Assembly (NCBI GenBank): GCA_951799425.1
Contig: OX637398.1
Coordinates: 20,532,270 to 20,596,269 of the forward strand
Direction: 5' to 3'
Source of the DNA: Ilex aquifolium
Taxonomy: Eukaryota; Streptophyta; Magnoliopsida; Aquifoliales; Aquifoliaceae
Length of the DNA: 64,000 nt
The first letter of the stretch is position 1; each line of letters starts with the position of its first letter. The position numbers were made by a program, and so were the translations under genes. The notes below the pieces were generated by a model that worked only from the letters and a program-made list of their open reading frames with translations, was not told where the DNA came from and did no database searches. Positions 1 to 10,940 of the stretch are shown here, piece after piece.

Positions 1-1839
1 GGTCAAAACTGCCCTGGAAGTTGCAGCAGACAACGGGTACCGGTACCGGGTACCGGTACCATTCAGTACCGGTACTGAGTACCGGTACTGCGACTCCAGA
101 AAGTTCTGGGTACCGGTACCATCCTTCTGACGCCTCTAAACAGTTAAAAGTCGGGATTTTGTGTTATAAGAACCTATCCCACATCCCATTTGCCCCATTT
201 CTTCATCTCCCTCTTACCCTAACCCTCCTAGAAACCCTTAGAGAGAAAGAGAGAAAGATAAAACTCAAGATCAAAAGGAAAGACGAAGGGTTCACAAGTG
301 ATTCAAGACTCAAACCCTAGGTTTCTTCAAGAGCATAAGGTAGGGGATTTCTTCCTATGTTCTTACATTGAGGCTAGGGCTAAATTATATGTATTCTTTT
401 GGTTTAAAATCATATGTACTTGCTATTAAATACTTGATTCTTTGTCTCCTTGCATTGATTTCCTTTCTTTTTACATTTTGGTAGTTGGGTAACTATTAAA
501 GCTATCTTTTTCACTCTCATCCTTATATACATGATAAGAAATACATGACTCTTGTTCCTCTTGAAATAAATGCCATGTTTTGAACATTGTGATGGTTGGG
601 TAACTCTTAAATTTCTCTTTTTCATCTTCAAACCTTGGTTTTAAAGAGAAATGGACTTTTCCCTCTATTTTTCCTTAGTATTGCTTTCAAAACTTTAGTG
701 TTTGATATGGTACACCAAAATGTTACTTATGAGGATCTCTTGCTCATTTTCTTCCCTCATATTATGAAACATTATATTAGAATTGTGGAAATTTGGTAAT
801 TCCTTGAAATGTTGATGAATTGAGAATATTTTGGTTTCCTCAATTGTATGGTTGTTGTGAGGGACTTGGATTGCCTTCGAGAGATGCCGTAGAGTGTTAG
901 AGGTTAGTCTACCCCCGTGGGGGTGAGATGGTTTCCTAGCACTTGTAGTGGGTTGTCATTTGGTAATGAAACCACTATCGTTCACTGGAGTTCGAACAAG
1001 GGATAGTATACTTTTCCTGGGGAGGGACTCGTCACTGCCATTGGGATGGTAGACGCCCTTTCCTAAAATGCTTGGGAATGTGATTGTGATTGGTGGACTA
1101 GGTACAATCGTTGGGTAGATTCATGAGAAACAATCAACATACATGGTACGGGGATGAACCAATATACATGAGAACATGAGATTATTATTATTGTTACGGA
1201 ATGGTTTCCAACAAGTGCTTGTGGAGGTATGGGACTCCACAAGAACCTGTTGGAAATGGTTATGGTGATAATTGTGACTGAGTTTTACGGTTCATTTAAA
1301 TTATTGCGAAATATTTAAACTTGAGATCTATTTAAAAATATCCTGCTTTTCCTTCAAAATGTTATATATGCTACTTGTGAAAATGAGACCAACCGTTTTA
1401 TGTGCTTTTCTAAACCTTGTTTGAGTTTGGGAAGATTTTGCTACAGAGCTTCGTGCTCATCCCCTACACTTAATATTTTTCAGATTTGACTTTAGAGGAG
1501 GAGCTCGGTGTGAATGAGCCGGGCCTTGGGGAAGCTTCTTTGGAGGGGTACCTGGATCCCGAGTGGGACACTTAGAGATGCCCCTTTTATTTTGTACTAG
1601 ACTAGGAACAAATATGTACAAACATTGTAAAGTCTAGTTTCCTTTTGTAATTCCGCTGCGCTACATTATTAGATTTTTGGGATGTAAATGCCATGGTTGG
1701 GCATATTCTTTTGGATAATGATGTAAATATTTTATGGATGATGAATGAAGTTTAATTTATTTATGGATGAAATTAGTGCTCTCATGATGTGAATGTTTTA
1801 GAATGTAATGCCGTCCAGGGTGGTATTTGGGGCGTTACA
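1..1839 (+). mobile_element. Right part of a chromovirus-type LTR
   Basis: No long ORF. From about 145 onward the sequence follows the LTRs of element B (18712-20551) module by module: an AAAGTCGGGAT box, a CT/GA-rich leader, a GGTAGGGG-TTTCTTCC box near 340, a CACTCGTAG-like stretch near 945, a GTGCTCA...TTTCAG box near 1450-1485, and a terminal GGGGCGTTACA ending at 1839. The LTR start lies outside the window. No tRNA primer site follows 1839, so this is a 3' LTR or a solo LTR. The short ORFs inside it are chance. Family membership is by eye, not by alignment score. Confidence 0.72.
35..122. repeat. Palindrome array GTACCGGTAC (LTR fragment)
   Basis: Five copies of a self-complementary 8-10-mer with TACCGGTA at the core lie within about 90 bp. 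Spacing is irregular and flanking bases alternate (GGTACCGGTACC, AGTACCGGTACT). The array precedes the AAAGTCGGGAT box of the LTR, the same place as in element B. Confidence 0.85.
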
Positions 1840-1883
1840 GGTGCAGTTTAGAGAGAAAAGTTGTAGTAGGAGAAAGAAAACAG

Positions 1884-2319
1884 GAATCAATTACCAAAAT
1901 ACGACACTTTTCAAATATAAACACCAAAGTACGACACTTAAACTTATTTACCAATCTACGACAATTTTTTGATAGCGAAATTGTTGATTCCGCTTTTATG
2001 GTGAAAGCGGAATGAACAAGACCGCTTTTAATACTTACAAAAATGTATTTCCCCTTTTTTTATTGTATCACTTGTTAAAAGCGGAATTGTTGATTCCGCT
2101 TTTATGGTAAAAGCGGAATTGTTGATTCCGCTTTTATGGTAAAAGCGGAATCAACAATTCTGTTTTCACCATGAAAGTGGAATTAATAATTCCGCTTTCA
2201 CCATGAAAGTGGAATCAACAATTCCGCTTTTAAAAACTACCATATATCGGTAAATAAGTTTAAAAGTGTCGTATTTTGGTGTTTTTGTTTGAAAAGTGCC
2301 GTATTTTAGTAATTGATTC
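1884..2319. mobile_element. Fold-back Mutator-like MITE, 10-bp TSD
   Basis: The ends are inverted copies of each other (GAATCAATTACC... and ...GTAATTGATTC), and the inversion extends over roughly 100 bp per arm, including an ACGACACTTTTCAAA-like stretch. The direct repeat AAGAAAACAG sits immediately outside both ends (1874-1883 and 2320-2329), a perfect 10-bp TSD. Mutator-superfamily elements make 8-11 bp TSDs, hence the assignment. The centre (about 1985-2240) alternates GCGGAATTGTTGATTCCGC units in both orientations, separated by ATGGT/ACCAT, and would fold into stacked hairpins. No transposase is present. Confidence 0.85.
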
Positions 2320-3181
2320 AAGAAAACAGAATGTACAGCCGTTACTTCTGTCAATCTATTCAGTACATTTTGATGAGTTGTCATTTTTATGACATTATCT
2401 GACTTGTCTATTTTTTATTGGTGGTGAGTACCACATAATGGTGCCAACTTGGTACCTGTTGAGCATAGAAAATTTTGTCGTGATTTTGGGCTCTGCAAGA
2501 CCATCAAATCTCATCATCAGGTAGGGGTGCAACTCGGGCGGGTTGGGTAGGTTGAATGGTCAATCTTAGCCCAACTCTAAGTATATAATTCTCAACCTTA
2601 ATCCTAACCCGACCTTAACCTGAGGTATTCAACTCGAGTATTGCCTAAGTTTAATTTGGGCCGGCTCGGGTTAAATTTGGGCAAATTTTGGGTTAGGATT
2701 TAGGTCGGGTTCCGGTTATGTAATTCCGGCTGATTTTGGGTTAGAATTTGAGTTGGGTTTATTCAAGCCCGAAATTAGCCTATTGTTTTAAACTTGGTAC
2801 GTATTGTAAAACCCGGGTAAATTTGAACTTTTGTGAAAAAGGGCAAAACGGTAATTTGCCATTACGGTACAGGTTACAAATCTGAATTTTTCTAGATCTC
2901 GGATGACGAAACGGATCTCACCGTTGGATTCGTCTCGCGAAATCTAGTTACCCCGTCAAATTTCGTGGAATTCCGAGATGGTCAGATTTTTTGCGTTTTA
3001 CGAGGCGATCGGGCAAAAACGAAATCTTAAATAAAATTTTAAAGTTTGGGAAATAAATGAAGGCAAGTTAAAATAAAAATATTTTGAACTGGAATCGGAG
3101 CGAAATTTAATCGTTTCGGGGCGAAAACGGACCCGGAAAATAAGGGTCGTGTGACGCATTGTGGGCCAAGTATTTAGTGAG

Positions 3182-3189
3182 TATAAATA
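3182..3189 (+). promoter_or_regulatory. TATA-like box in the element A LTR
   Basis: TATAAATA followed by GGGGAG, preceded by a GTATTTAGTGAG stretch. The same box is at 11330-11337 in the 3' LTR and near 16402 in the related LTR. A second TATA-like word (GTTATAAATGG, near 4971) follows the palindrome array, so this LTR may hold two promoter-like segments. Promoter activity is inferred. Confidence 0.5.
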
Positions 3190-4788
3190 GGGGAGAAAAT
3201 CATATTTTCTCCCCATTTTGCTTCAGCCGTTCAATGTGAAAAGAAGAGAAAGAAAGAACTAGGATTCTCCACCTTCTCTCTACGATCTACGGAGATTGAG
3301 AGCTCAAATCCACTCGAGCCAAGAAGGAAAGTTGTTCTCCTCGCAAAGGGCTACAAAACCATACCAAGGAGGTCGGGTTTGGGCGAGATTCCAAGGACGG
3401 AATTTTTGGGAGCTTGAGCTTTGGGCTTGAATCGGGTCTTGAAAACTTCCTACGGTCGTTCCTTACGCTTCAAGAGGTAGGATTCCCTCCTACTAAGGTT
3501 TATTCCAAGCCTAGTATGTTTTGTGGAATGGGTAGATTGATAGAACTAAATATCACTTATCTATTGTTGTGAATTGGGTGAAATGAGTATTGAAATGGGT
3601 AGAGATAAATCCTAGCTTTGATTGGTAATTGGAAATTGTCAAATGTGATTCTAGAATTGGGTAGATGAAATGGACCCAATGTGATTCTTGTGTTATATGA
3701 GATTGTGGGCATGCTATGTGTTTATATATATGTGCCTTGAGAATTTAAAGTGTTGATAGCATGATTATGCAATAACATGCTTGGAAAATTGTGTTATGGG
3801 AATTATATGCTTATGATATAATTTTGCCATGAAATATGTTAATATAGTTCATATGTCATTCATCACATATTGAACTTAGTATCATGTTGCAATGAGGCAT
3901 TACATTGCATTATGCACGGGAACATCGCATATGTGGGTGTAGGTGCATGGTTGTTGTTGTCAACACCACATTTGGTGGATGACGGGTGGGCTCGAGTGAG
4001 CTTGGTTGAAAACCTAGCCGAGTCGTACGGTTTGCATGGTTGATAGGGTTGGGGTTAGCAAGAAGGGCTAGAAGATCTCTCGGGTGCAAGACCCGGTGAT
4101 TAGGATACGCACTCCTTTGGCTCGGCCCATTAAGTGTGTAGGTGTACGCGGAACCTTCGGTGGAAGTCCGTAAATTCCGTGTAGGTTGGGTGACCTTTGG
4201 TGTGAGTCCATGAACATCCACCCCTACAAAGACCCTGGATTGGTAAATGTCATTTGATGTGATCATAGGTGACGAGTTCATACACACTGGCACTTGCATG
4301 TGTTGAGGAGCCGGGAAGGGCTCGGGATGATGTGCGTGAGTGAGTCTCATCTCATTTCATGGCATGGCATGGTAGAGTCCAACATGAAATGCATATTCTA
4401 AATTGGAATGTTGAGAATTGTTGATTTGTGGCATGTGAACATTTCATATGCATATAGGTTGGGGAGTAGCCTCTTTAGGAGATACCCTATTGAGCGTGGC
4501 TCACCCTTCGTGGGAAAAATATTTCAGGTGCGGGGTTTACACCGGCGGACGGCTCCCATTTCGAGCCTCAAGGATGAAGAAGGCCGAAATGTGGCTTTGT
4601 TCGAGTTTTTGTAAAACATTATGAAAACTTAGTTTTTGGTATGTAAAATTATGGAATTAAGTGTAATAGAGTTGCTTTTAACCTTGTATAGTATGAAAAC
4701 TTTCATTATGCATGTGTTGGATGAGTTTGGAATGGAGTTGAATGGATTGGAAATGAAAAATAAAGGAAAAAGGCAAAAGTGGCAGAAC

Positions 4789-4900
4789 CGTACCGGTACG
4801 CGTACCGGTACAGCAACAACCAAAAGGCAGAGCGTACCGGTACGCGTATCGATACGTCGAGGTCCAGTAGGCATACCGTACCAGTACGCATACCGATACG
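4789..4900. repeat. Palindrome array, three dimers (element A 5' LTR)
   Basis: Three pairs of CGTACCGGTACG-type palindromes, with pair starts about 45-50 bp apart. Later units have decayed (GTATCGATAC, GTACCAGTAC). The array follows the leader AATGGATTGGAAAT (4741-4754) and AAAAAGGCAAAAG, a leader shared with element B and the 54-kb solo LTR. Confidence 0.85.
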
Positions 4901-5157
4901 CCCTCCAAAATTTTCTGAAATTTTGTTATTGTTTGCCAAACTTTTGGGCCATTGTTTCCTTCCTTTAAATGTTATAAATGGACAACAATGGAATACCAAT
5001 GGTGGTATATTGGACCTCGGATGGGTCAACCAACCAGAAGAAATTGGACTTGTATTTTTTTTTTTTATAAATCCCGATAAAGGGAATGTGGTGACGTGGT
5101 GTCGGGTTAAGCGACATTCACGGGTAATTCTGCGGGTTGATGGGTTTATCAACGGAC

Positions 5158-6317
5158 CCCTGGAAATAGACGAAATTTTGAATTATATAACATAACTTTC
5201 TGAGAAGGTTCAAAAGACTTACACATGATATTTTTATCATGAAAATTTTTTGTTCTAGACTTATCAATCTTTGCATTTTCATATGCTTCATTTCTTAATT
5301 CTTCTAATTCATTGATTTGAAGTTTGCGAGATACTCCGGCTTTATCCATATCAAAGTTCATCATTTTGATTGCCCAATATGCTCAATGTTCTAATTCGAC
5401 ATGCTAGTGACATGGTTTACCAAAAACTAATCGGTAAGGAGACATTCCTAAAACAATTTTATATGCAGTAAGGTAAGCCCAAAGCGCATCAGTTAATCTT
5501 AAAGATCAATCCTTGCGATCTGGATTTACTTTTTTTTCTAAAATATATTTTATTTCCCTATTGGCTAATTCAGTTTGTCCACTAGTCTGGGGATGAAAAG
5601 GAGTGGATATTTTATGAGAAATCGAGTATTTTTTCATAAGATTTTCAAAAAATTTATTGCAAAAATGTGATCTACCATCACGATGATGGTTCGAGGAATT
5701 TCAAATCTGGTCAAAATATTTTCTTTTAAAAACTTGACCATGGTTCGGTGGTCATTATTTTTACATGGAATTACCTCTATCCATTTAGAAACATAATCAA
5801 CTGTAACCAAAATGTATAGATATCCAAAGCGTGGGGGAAATTGCCCCATAAAATTGATGCCCCAACAATCAAAAATTTCAATAATTAAAATAGGGTTTAA
5901 AAACATCATATTTCTTTTTGAAATATTTTCGTATTCTTTGACATCTGTCATAATTTAAACAAACAATATGTACATCTTTAAAAAGAGTTGGCCAATAAAA
6001 TTCACACTGCAGAATTTTAGCAACGATTTTTTTTTTAAGAAAAATGGCCTCCGCAAGCTTCAGAGTGACAAAACTGAATTACCTGAATAATTTCATGATT
6101 AGGTACACATCGTCTTATTATCTGATCTTTACAATACTTTAACACATAAGGATCTTTCCAAAAAAATTTGCGTATCTCACTCATAAATTTGTTTCTATCA
6201 ATCCAGGTATAATGAGAAGGAATAGTACCAGTGGCAAAATAATTGGCTATATCTGCATACCATGATACTTCTGTTATTGCAAAAAGTTGTTCATTTGGAA
6301 AAATTTCTCTAATCAAC
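5158..6317 (-). pseudogene. Athila-type Ty3 integrase fragment (antisense)
   Basis: Read on the minus strand from about 6317 down to 5158, this covers the middle of an Athila-lineage integrase. The pre-integrase zinc-finger region comes first (FPNEQLF, the YADIANY stretch, IIRRCVPN, CHSEACGGHFS near 6020-6330). The catalytic core follows (WGINFMGQFP, DYVSKWIEVIPCK, near 5750-5880), then the C-terminal region ([18 protein letters not shown] near 5160-5340). The frame is broken between these blocks, and the second catalytic Asp region is altered (MVDH where a DGG-type motif is usual). It has no LTR, primer site or start of its own. It abuts the truncated 5' LTR on the left and gag of element A on the right. 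Confidence 0.8.
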
Positions 6318-7210
6318 CACCACCGGTCTTCGACCAACAAGCATTTACAGAAACCATGGGCATGATGGCAGCTACTGTTGCACAAGCTAGTGCAAATGGC
6401 GGACATGGAGGCATGAGTAACCTCTAACAGTTTAAAGCACACAAATCTCCAATTTTCATGGGAGGGGCAGATCCGATGGTGGCCGACCATTGGTTTCGGC
6501 AAGTCAATAAGATCTTAGGGGCAATGGAGGTCACCTCAGATGCCACTAAGATAAGACTAGCTGCATTCCAGCTAGAAGGAGAAGCTCAATTGTGGTGGGA
6601 TTGGGTGGCACCCTCAAAGAACTTAGAGACCATGACATGGGGAGAGTTTCGGGAGCTCTTCATGGGTAAATACTTCCCAACGGCCGTTCGACATGCAAAG
6701 GCCAGGGAATTCCTAGATCTGAAGCAAGGGACAATGACGGTGATGGAGTATGTGGCTAAGTTCACCGAATTAGCTCGCTTTGCCGATGATTACGTGGCCA
6801 CGAACATGGCTAAAGTAAGAAGGTTTGAGGATAGGTTGAAACTATCCATCTGGGGAAAGATTGTGGGCCTCCGCCTGCAAGACTTGGACTCTATGGTCGA
6901 GACAACCATGGCCATTGAGAGAGAAGTTGAGGACGCACGAAGCATCCGGGAAGCAGGTGCTAAGGATAAGAAGAAAGAGGGTCAATCCTCTTCTTCTAGT
7001 TCGGGGAAGAAGTAGAGGACTTCTACTCCACAAGGATTTCAGGGACAGGGACAGGGCCAAGGTCAAGGTCGATCCTCCCAAGTCGGGGGAAACTTCAAGA
7101 CAACATACCAGGCAGGTTAGAAGACTTGCTATCATTGCCATCAGCCAGGTCATGTGAAGCGGGATTGTCCTCAGAGGCAGGGATCCCAGAGTTATGGGAC
7201 GTCTCAGTCT
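6318..7210 (+). pseudogene. gag: gag of element A
   Basis: One reading frame runs from the chimeric junction with FDQQAFTETM, then the capsid-like retrotransposon gag domain (ADHWFRQV, EAQLWWDW, FRELFMGKYFP, FLDLKQGTMTV, about 6458-6960), a Ser/Lys-rich linker and a CCHC zinc knuckle (CYHCHQPGHVKRDC, 7127-7170). Gag packages the RNA and forms particles. In-frame stops are at 6425-6427 (TAA), 7013-7015 (TAG), 7118-7120 (TAG) and 7211-7213 (TAG). The original gag start is lost because the upstream DNA is the Athila fragment. Downstream it runs in the same frame into protease, as usual for a single gag-pro-pol ORF. Confidence 0.85.
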
Positions 7211-7234
7211 TAGTGGGACAGCCACAGACACACT

Positions 7235-7972
7235 TTGTTCCTCCCTACCCCCACCATGGGCCAGAGAAGGCAGTATCAGTTCCAGGGCACTACGCAGGCC
7301 CCTACCATTTTCCGAGCGGGGACTCCGCAATCAGGTCAGATGGGCCAGGGCATGGGTCGAGGCCGAGGACAGGGCATGCAGGCTGGGACTTTGGGGACCC
7401 AGGGGTGTGTCTATGTCATCACACCTCAGACTGAGCCAGTGGATCAGTCAGTCATTCAGGGTACATTTCTACTCTCTCGCTTATGGACTAGGGTGTTATT
7501 TGACTCTGGTGCATCGCATTCATTCATTTATGCATCATGTGTAAGGGATTTGGGCTTAGAGGTGGATACCTTGGAAGAGCCGTTGTATGTGAATTCACCC
7601 CTAGGAGCTAGGGTGTGTGTTGATCAGATATGTCGGGATTGTGAGTTAGAGATTTCGGGGATTCTACTCATTGTGGACCTTAGGGTCATGGACATGTCGG
7701 AGTTCGATGTCATCCTAGGGATGGATTGGTTGGCGGCACATTGGGTCGTTATTGATTGTGATCGGAAGAGGGTCACTGCCTATACACCAGATGGTGTTTG
7801 TTTTAAATTTCAAGGGGAAAAGCACGATGCCTTGCCCCAAGCCATGTACGACGCTAGATGGCATGGGCAGTTGATGGGTTGGCTTGCGAGCCTTACCCTG
7901 GAGGACGAGGCGAGACAGGAGTTGGGTCTATCTCGAGTTGTCTGTGAATATGAGGATGCTTTTTCTGGATGA
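7235..7972 (+). pseudogene. pro: Protease region of element A
   Basis: Open for 245 codons in the gag frame. It starts in a Gly/Gln/Arg-rich linker, then shows the retropepsin signature LFDSGASHSFI with intact catalytic Asp, and the second conserved stretch VILGMDWL. It continues into the RT approach (EYEDAFSG), where a stop at 7970-7972 marks a frameshift: the conserved continuation ([11 protein letters not shown]) is in the next frame. The enzyme would cut the gag-pol polyprotein inside the particle. The protease core itself looks intact; the polyprotein is broken. Confidence 0.85.
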
Positions 7973-10040
7973 ACAACCGGGACTACCTCCCCATAGGGAT
8001 GTGGACTTCAGCATTGAATTGCATCCCGGTACTTCTCCTATTTCTATGACTCCGCACAGAATGGCAACTGCTAAGTTGCAAGAACTTAAGGTCCAATTGC
8101 AAGAATTGTTGGACAAAGGTTTTATCAGACTGAGCACTTCACCTTGGGGCGCTCCGGTATTGTTTGCGAAGAAGAAGGACAAGACCCTTCAGTTGTGTAT
8201 AGACTATCGGCAGTTGAATAGGGTCACCATAAAAAATAGGTACCCTTTGCCGAGGATTGATGAGTTGTTTGATCAGCTGAGAGGAGCACAGGTTTACTCC
8301 AAGATAGATCTCCGCACGGGCTACCATCAGTTGAGGATCAGGGAGGCAGATATCACTAAGACGGCGTTTAGAACGCGGTACGTGCATTTCAAGTTTACAG
8401 TGATGCCATTTGGATTGACGAATGCCCCAGCGGCATTCATGGATCTCATGCATAAGGTGTTTCAACCCTATTTAGATCAGTTCGTCGTAGTGTTTGTTGA
8501 TGACATCCTGATCTACTCCAAGTTTGAGGAGGAACATGAAAATCACTTGAGAATTGTTCTTCAGAACTTGAGGGACCACCAGTTGTACGCCAAGTTCATC
8601 AAGTGTGAATTTTGGCTCACAGAGGTGAAAGTTTTGGGACACATGGTGTCGGCTACAGGTGTATCCGTGGACCCGGAGAAGGTTGAGGCGGTAATGAGTT
8701 GGGAGAGGCCGAAGTCAATCTTCGAGATACGTAGTTTCTTGGGATTGGTAGGGTACTACCGGAGGTTCATCGAGGACTTCTCCCGACTAGGCGCACCTAT
8801 GACTAGATTGACCCGGAAGGAGGTCAAGTTTGAGTGGAATGATTCGTGCGAGAAGGCATTCCAGGAGTTAAATAGGAGGCTTACTTCAACTCCTATTTTG
8901 ATTGTTCCGGAGAGGGGACATAGGTACACAGTGTATTGCGATGCCTCTAAGGATAGACTTGGTTGTGTTTTGATGCAGTCCGGGAGGGTGGTGGCTTATG
9001 GTTCTCGACAACTAAAGAATCACGAGCAGAACTATCCTACGCATGATATGGAGTTGGCGGCCATTGTCTTTGCCTTGAAGGCTTGGCGCCACTATCTATA
9101 CGGTGAACAATTTGAGGTGTTTTTGGACCACAAAAGTCTGAAGTACATCTTTACACAGCGGGACCTCAACATGAGGCAACGCATGTGGATGGAGTATTTG
9201 GAGGATTATGACTTCACTTTGTATTACCACCTTGGTAAGGCAAATGTGGTGGCTGATGCACTCAACCGGAAGTCACGGGGAGTCTTGGCTAGTGTTGCTT
9301 CCCGGGAATGGCAGATGCTCGAGACTGTGGGACAGTTCGGGCTACGCTACATAGGTCAGGCTCAGGGCACTTTGGGAAGTCTGGTGGCTACGCCTTCCCT
9401 ATTGAGCAGAGTGATCGAGTCCCAGGGGCAGGACACAGAGTTATTGTCCATTAGAGACAAAGTACAGTCAGGTACAGGTGACGAGGGCTGGTCCATTCAC
9501 TTAGATGGCAGTCTTCAGTTTAGGGGAAGGGTTGTGGTTCCCCAGTCGATTGATCTGAGAAAAGAGATCCTCAGGGAGTTCCATTGCTCCCGTTTTGCTG
9601 TGCATTCAGGCGGCACGAAGATGTATCATGATCTTCGTCGCCAGTACTATTGGAGTGGGATGAAGAGGCAGATTGACGACTTTGTCAATAGATGCCTCAC
9701 GTGTCAGCAGGTCAAGGCTGAGCACCAGAGACTAGCAGGGTTACTCCAGCCTTTGGAGGTAGCTGAGTGGAAGTGGGAGCATGTCACGATGGATTTTGTG
9801 ACCCACTTGCCACGAACATCGCGGGGGCATGACGCGGTGTGGGTGATAGTGGACCGGCTTACGAAGTCGGCACACTTTTTGGCAGTGCGGATGACCCTCA
9901 CATTGGAGGAATTCTATAGGTTGTACATACGGGAGACAGTCCGGTTGCATGGGGTGCCCGTATCTATAGTATCGGATCGGGATCCCAGGTTCACGACCCA
10001 TTTTTGGGAGAGTTTCCAACAGGCCTGGGGACGCAATTGA
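7955..10040 (+). pseudogene. pol: RT, RNase H and integrase of element A
   Basis: A long open stretch after the frameshift near 7960. RT runs from about 8130 to 8800, with FVDD at the active site (8493-8504), [12 protein letters not shown] and [11 protein letters not shown]. RNase H ([39 protein letters not shown]) spans about 8930-9280. Integrase has an HHCC zinc finger (H..H..C..C, about 9580-9715) and the first two catalytic Asp (MDFVTHLP near 9790, VSDRDPRF near 9975). The frame breaks near 10020 (FQQAWGRN stop); the conserved continuation returns to the gag frame, so two single-base changes offset each other. RT and RNase H motifs look complete. Confidence 0.9.
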
Positions 10041-10831
10041 TGATGAGCACAGCCTTTCATCCCCAGACAGACGGTCAGTCGGAGATGACCATTCAGATAT
10101 TAGAGGACATGCTACAAGCATGCGTCCTAGATCTCAAGGGTAGTTGGGAAGAACATTTACCCTTAGTAGAGTTCGCCTACAACAACAGTTATCAGACGAG
10201 CATACAGATGGCACCCTATGAGGTACTTTATGGGAGGCATTTTCGTTCTCCGGTTTGTTGGACGGAGGTTGGAGAAAGACCCTCTACGGATCCGGAATTG
10301 GTCAGAGACACCTTAGAGAAGGTGGACTTGATAAGGAAGCGTCTTCTCACAGCACAGAGCCGACAGAAGAGCTACGCCGACAGACGGCGGTGACCTCTGG
10401 AGTTTGAGGTGGGTGATCATGTCTTCTTAAATGTAATGCCTAAGAGAGGAGTGGTCAGGTTCGGTAAGCAGGAAAAGATGTCGCCGAGGTATATTGGGCC
10501 CTTTGAGATACTTGAGAGGGTTGGAACCGTGGCTTACAGGTTGGCGTTACCGCCAAATTTGTCGGGTGTTCACGTGGTGTTCCATGTCTCTATGCTTCGG
10601 AAGTATACCCCAGATCCGACGCATGTGGTGGATTGGGGCGAGTTTGTTGTTGATACGGATGGGACCTTCGAGGAGGGACCAGTGCGTGTCATGGATAGCC
10701 GGGAGCAGGTTTTGCGAGGCAAGACCGTGAGGCTAGTGAAGGTGTTATGGCAACACCAAGGAGTGAAGGAGGCAACATGGGAGCGTGAGGACACCATACG
10801 TGCCAATTATCCTTTCTTATTTGAGGATTGA
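10023..10831 (+). pseudogene. Integrase C-terminus with chromodomain-like tail (A)
   Basis: Continues integrase with the third catalytic residue (FHPQTDGQSE), then VEFAYNNSY and YEVLYG. A TGA at 10391-10393 lies where Arg is expected (YADRRR then PLEF), consistent with CGA to TGA. After that come the GPY/F-type module (RYIGPFEILERVG, AYRLALPP), HVVFHVSMLRKY and the tail VKVLWQHQG-EATWE, which matches chromoviral tails thought to direct integration into heterochromatin (family knowledge). It ends at a normal TGA just before the 3' polypurine tract. Confidence 0.85.
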
Positions 10832-10927
10832 GGTACATTCTTATAGTCACTTAGTATTATATGAATGTTGCATACGCATGTGGTTGTATGTGCATGAGTG
10901 TGTGAATTTCGGGGACGAAATTCTTTT

Positions 10928-10940
10928 AAGGGGGGAAGAA
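10928..10940 (+). promoter_or_regulatory. Polypurine tract of element A
   Basis: AAGGGGGGAAGAA directly abuts the first TG of the 3' LTR, the normal position of the plus-strand primer. Confidence 0.85.

Larger units (their letters stand above)
2805..5157 (+). repeat. 5' LTR of element A, 3' end missing
   Basis: Collinear with the 3' LTR at 10941-13325 until about 5157, where similarity stops inside the GGACCCC stretch. About 18 terminal bases and the primer-binding site are absent. Compared with the 3' LTR it also lacks an ~11-bp block near 3013. A TATA-like box is at 3182-3189. The downstream CT-rich leader ends in a GGTAGGATTCCCTCC box near 3477. Confidence 0.9.

Noticed and set aside
35..122. 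Regular short repeats as a CRISPR-like array
   Set aside because: Units are palindromes of 8-12 bp with irregular, partly repeated spacers, inside LTRs of a plant genome.
3910..4350. 146-codon minus-strand ORF as a host gene
   Set aside because: It lies wholly within an LTR and is repeated at 12058-12498. Kept only as a finding about antisense openness.
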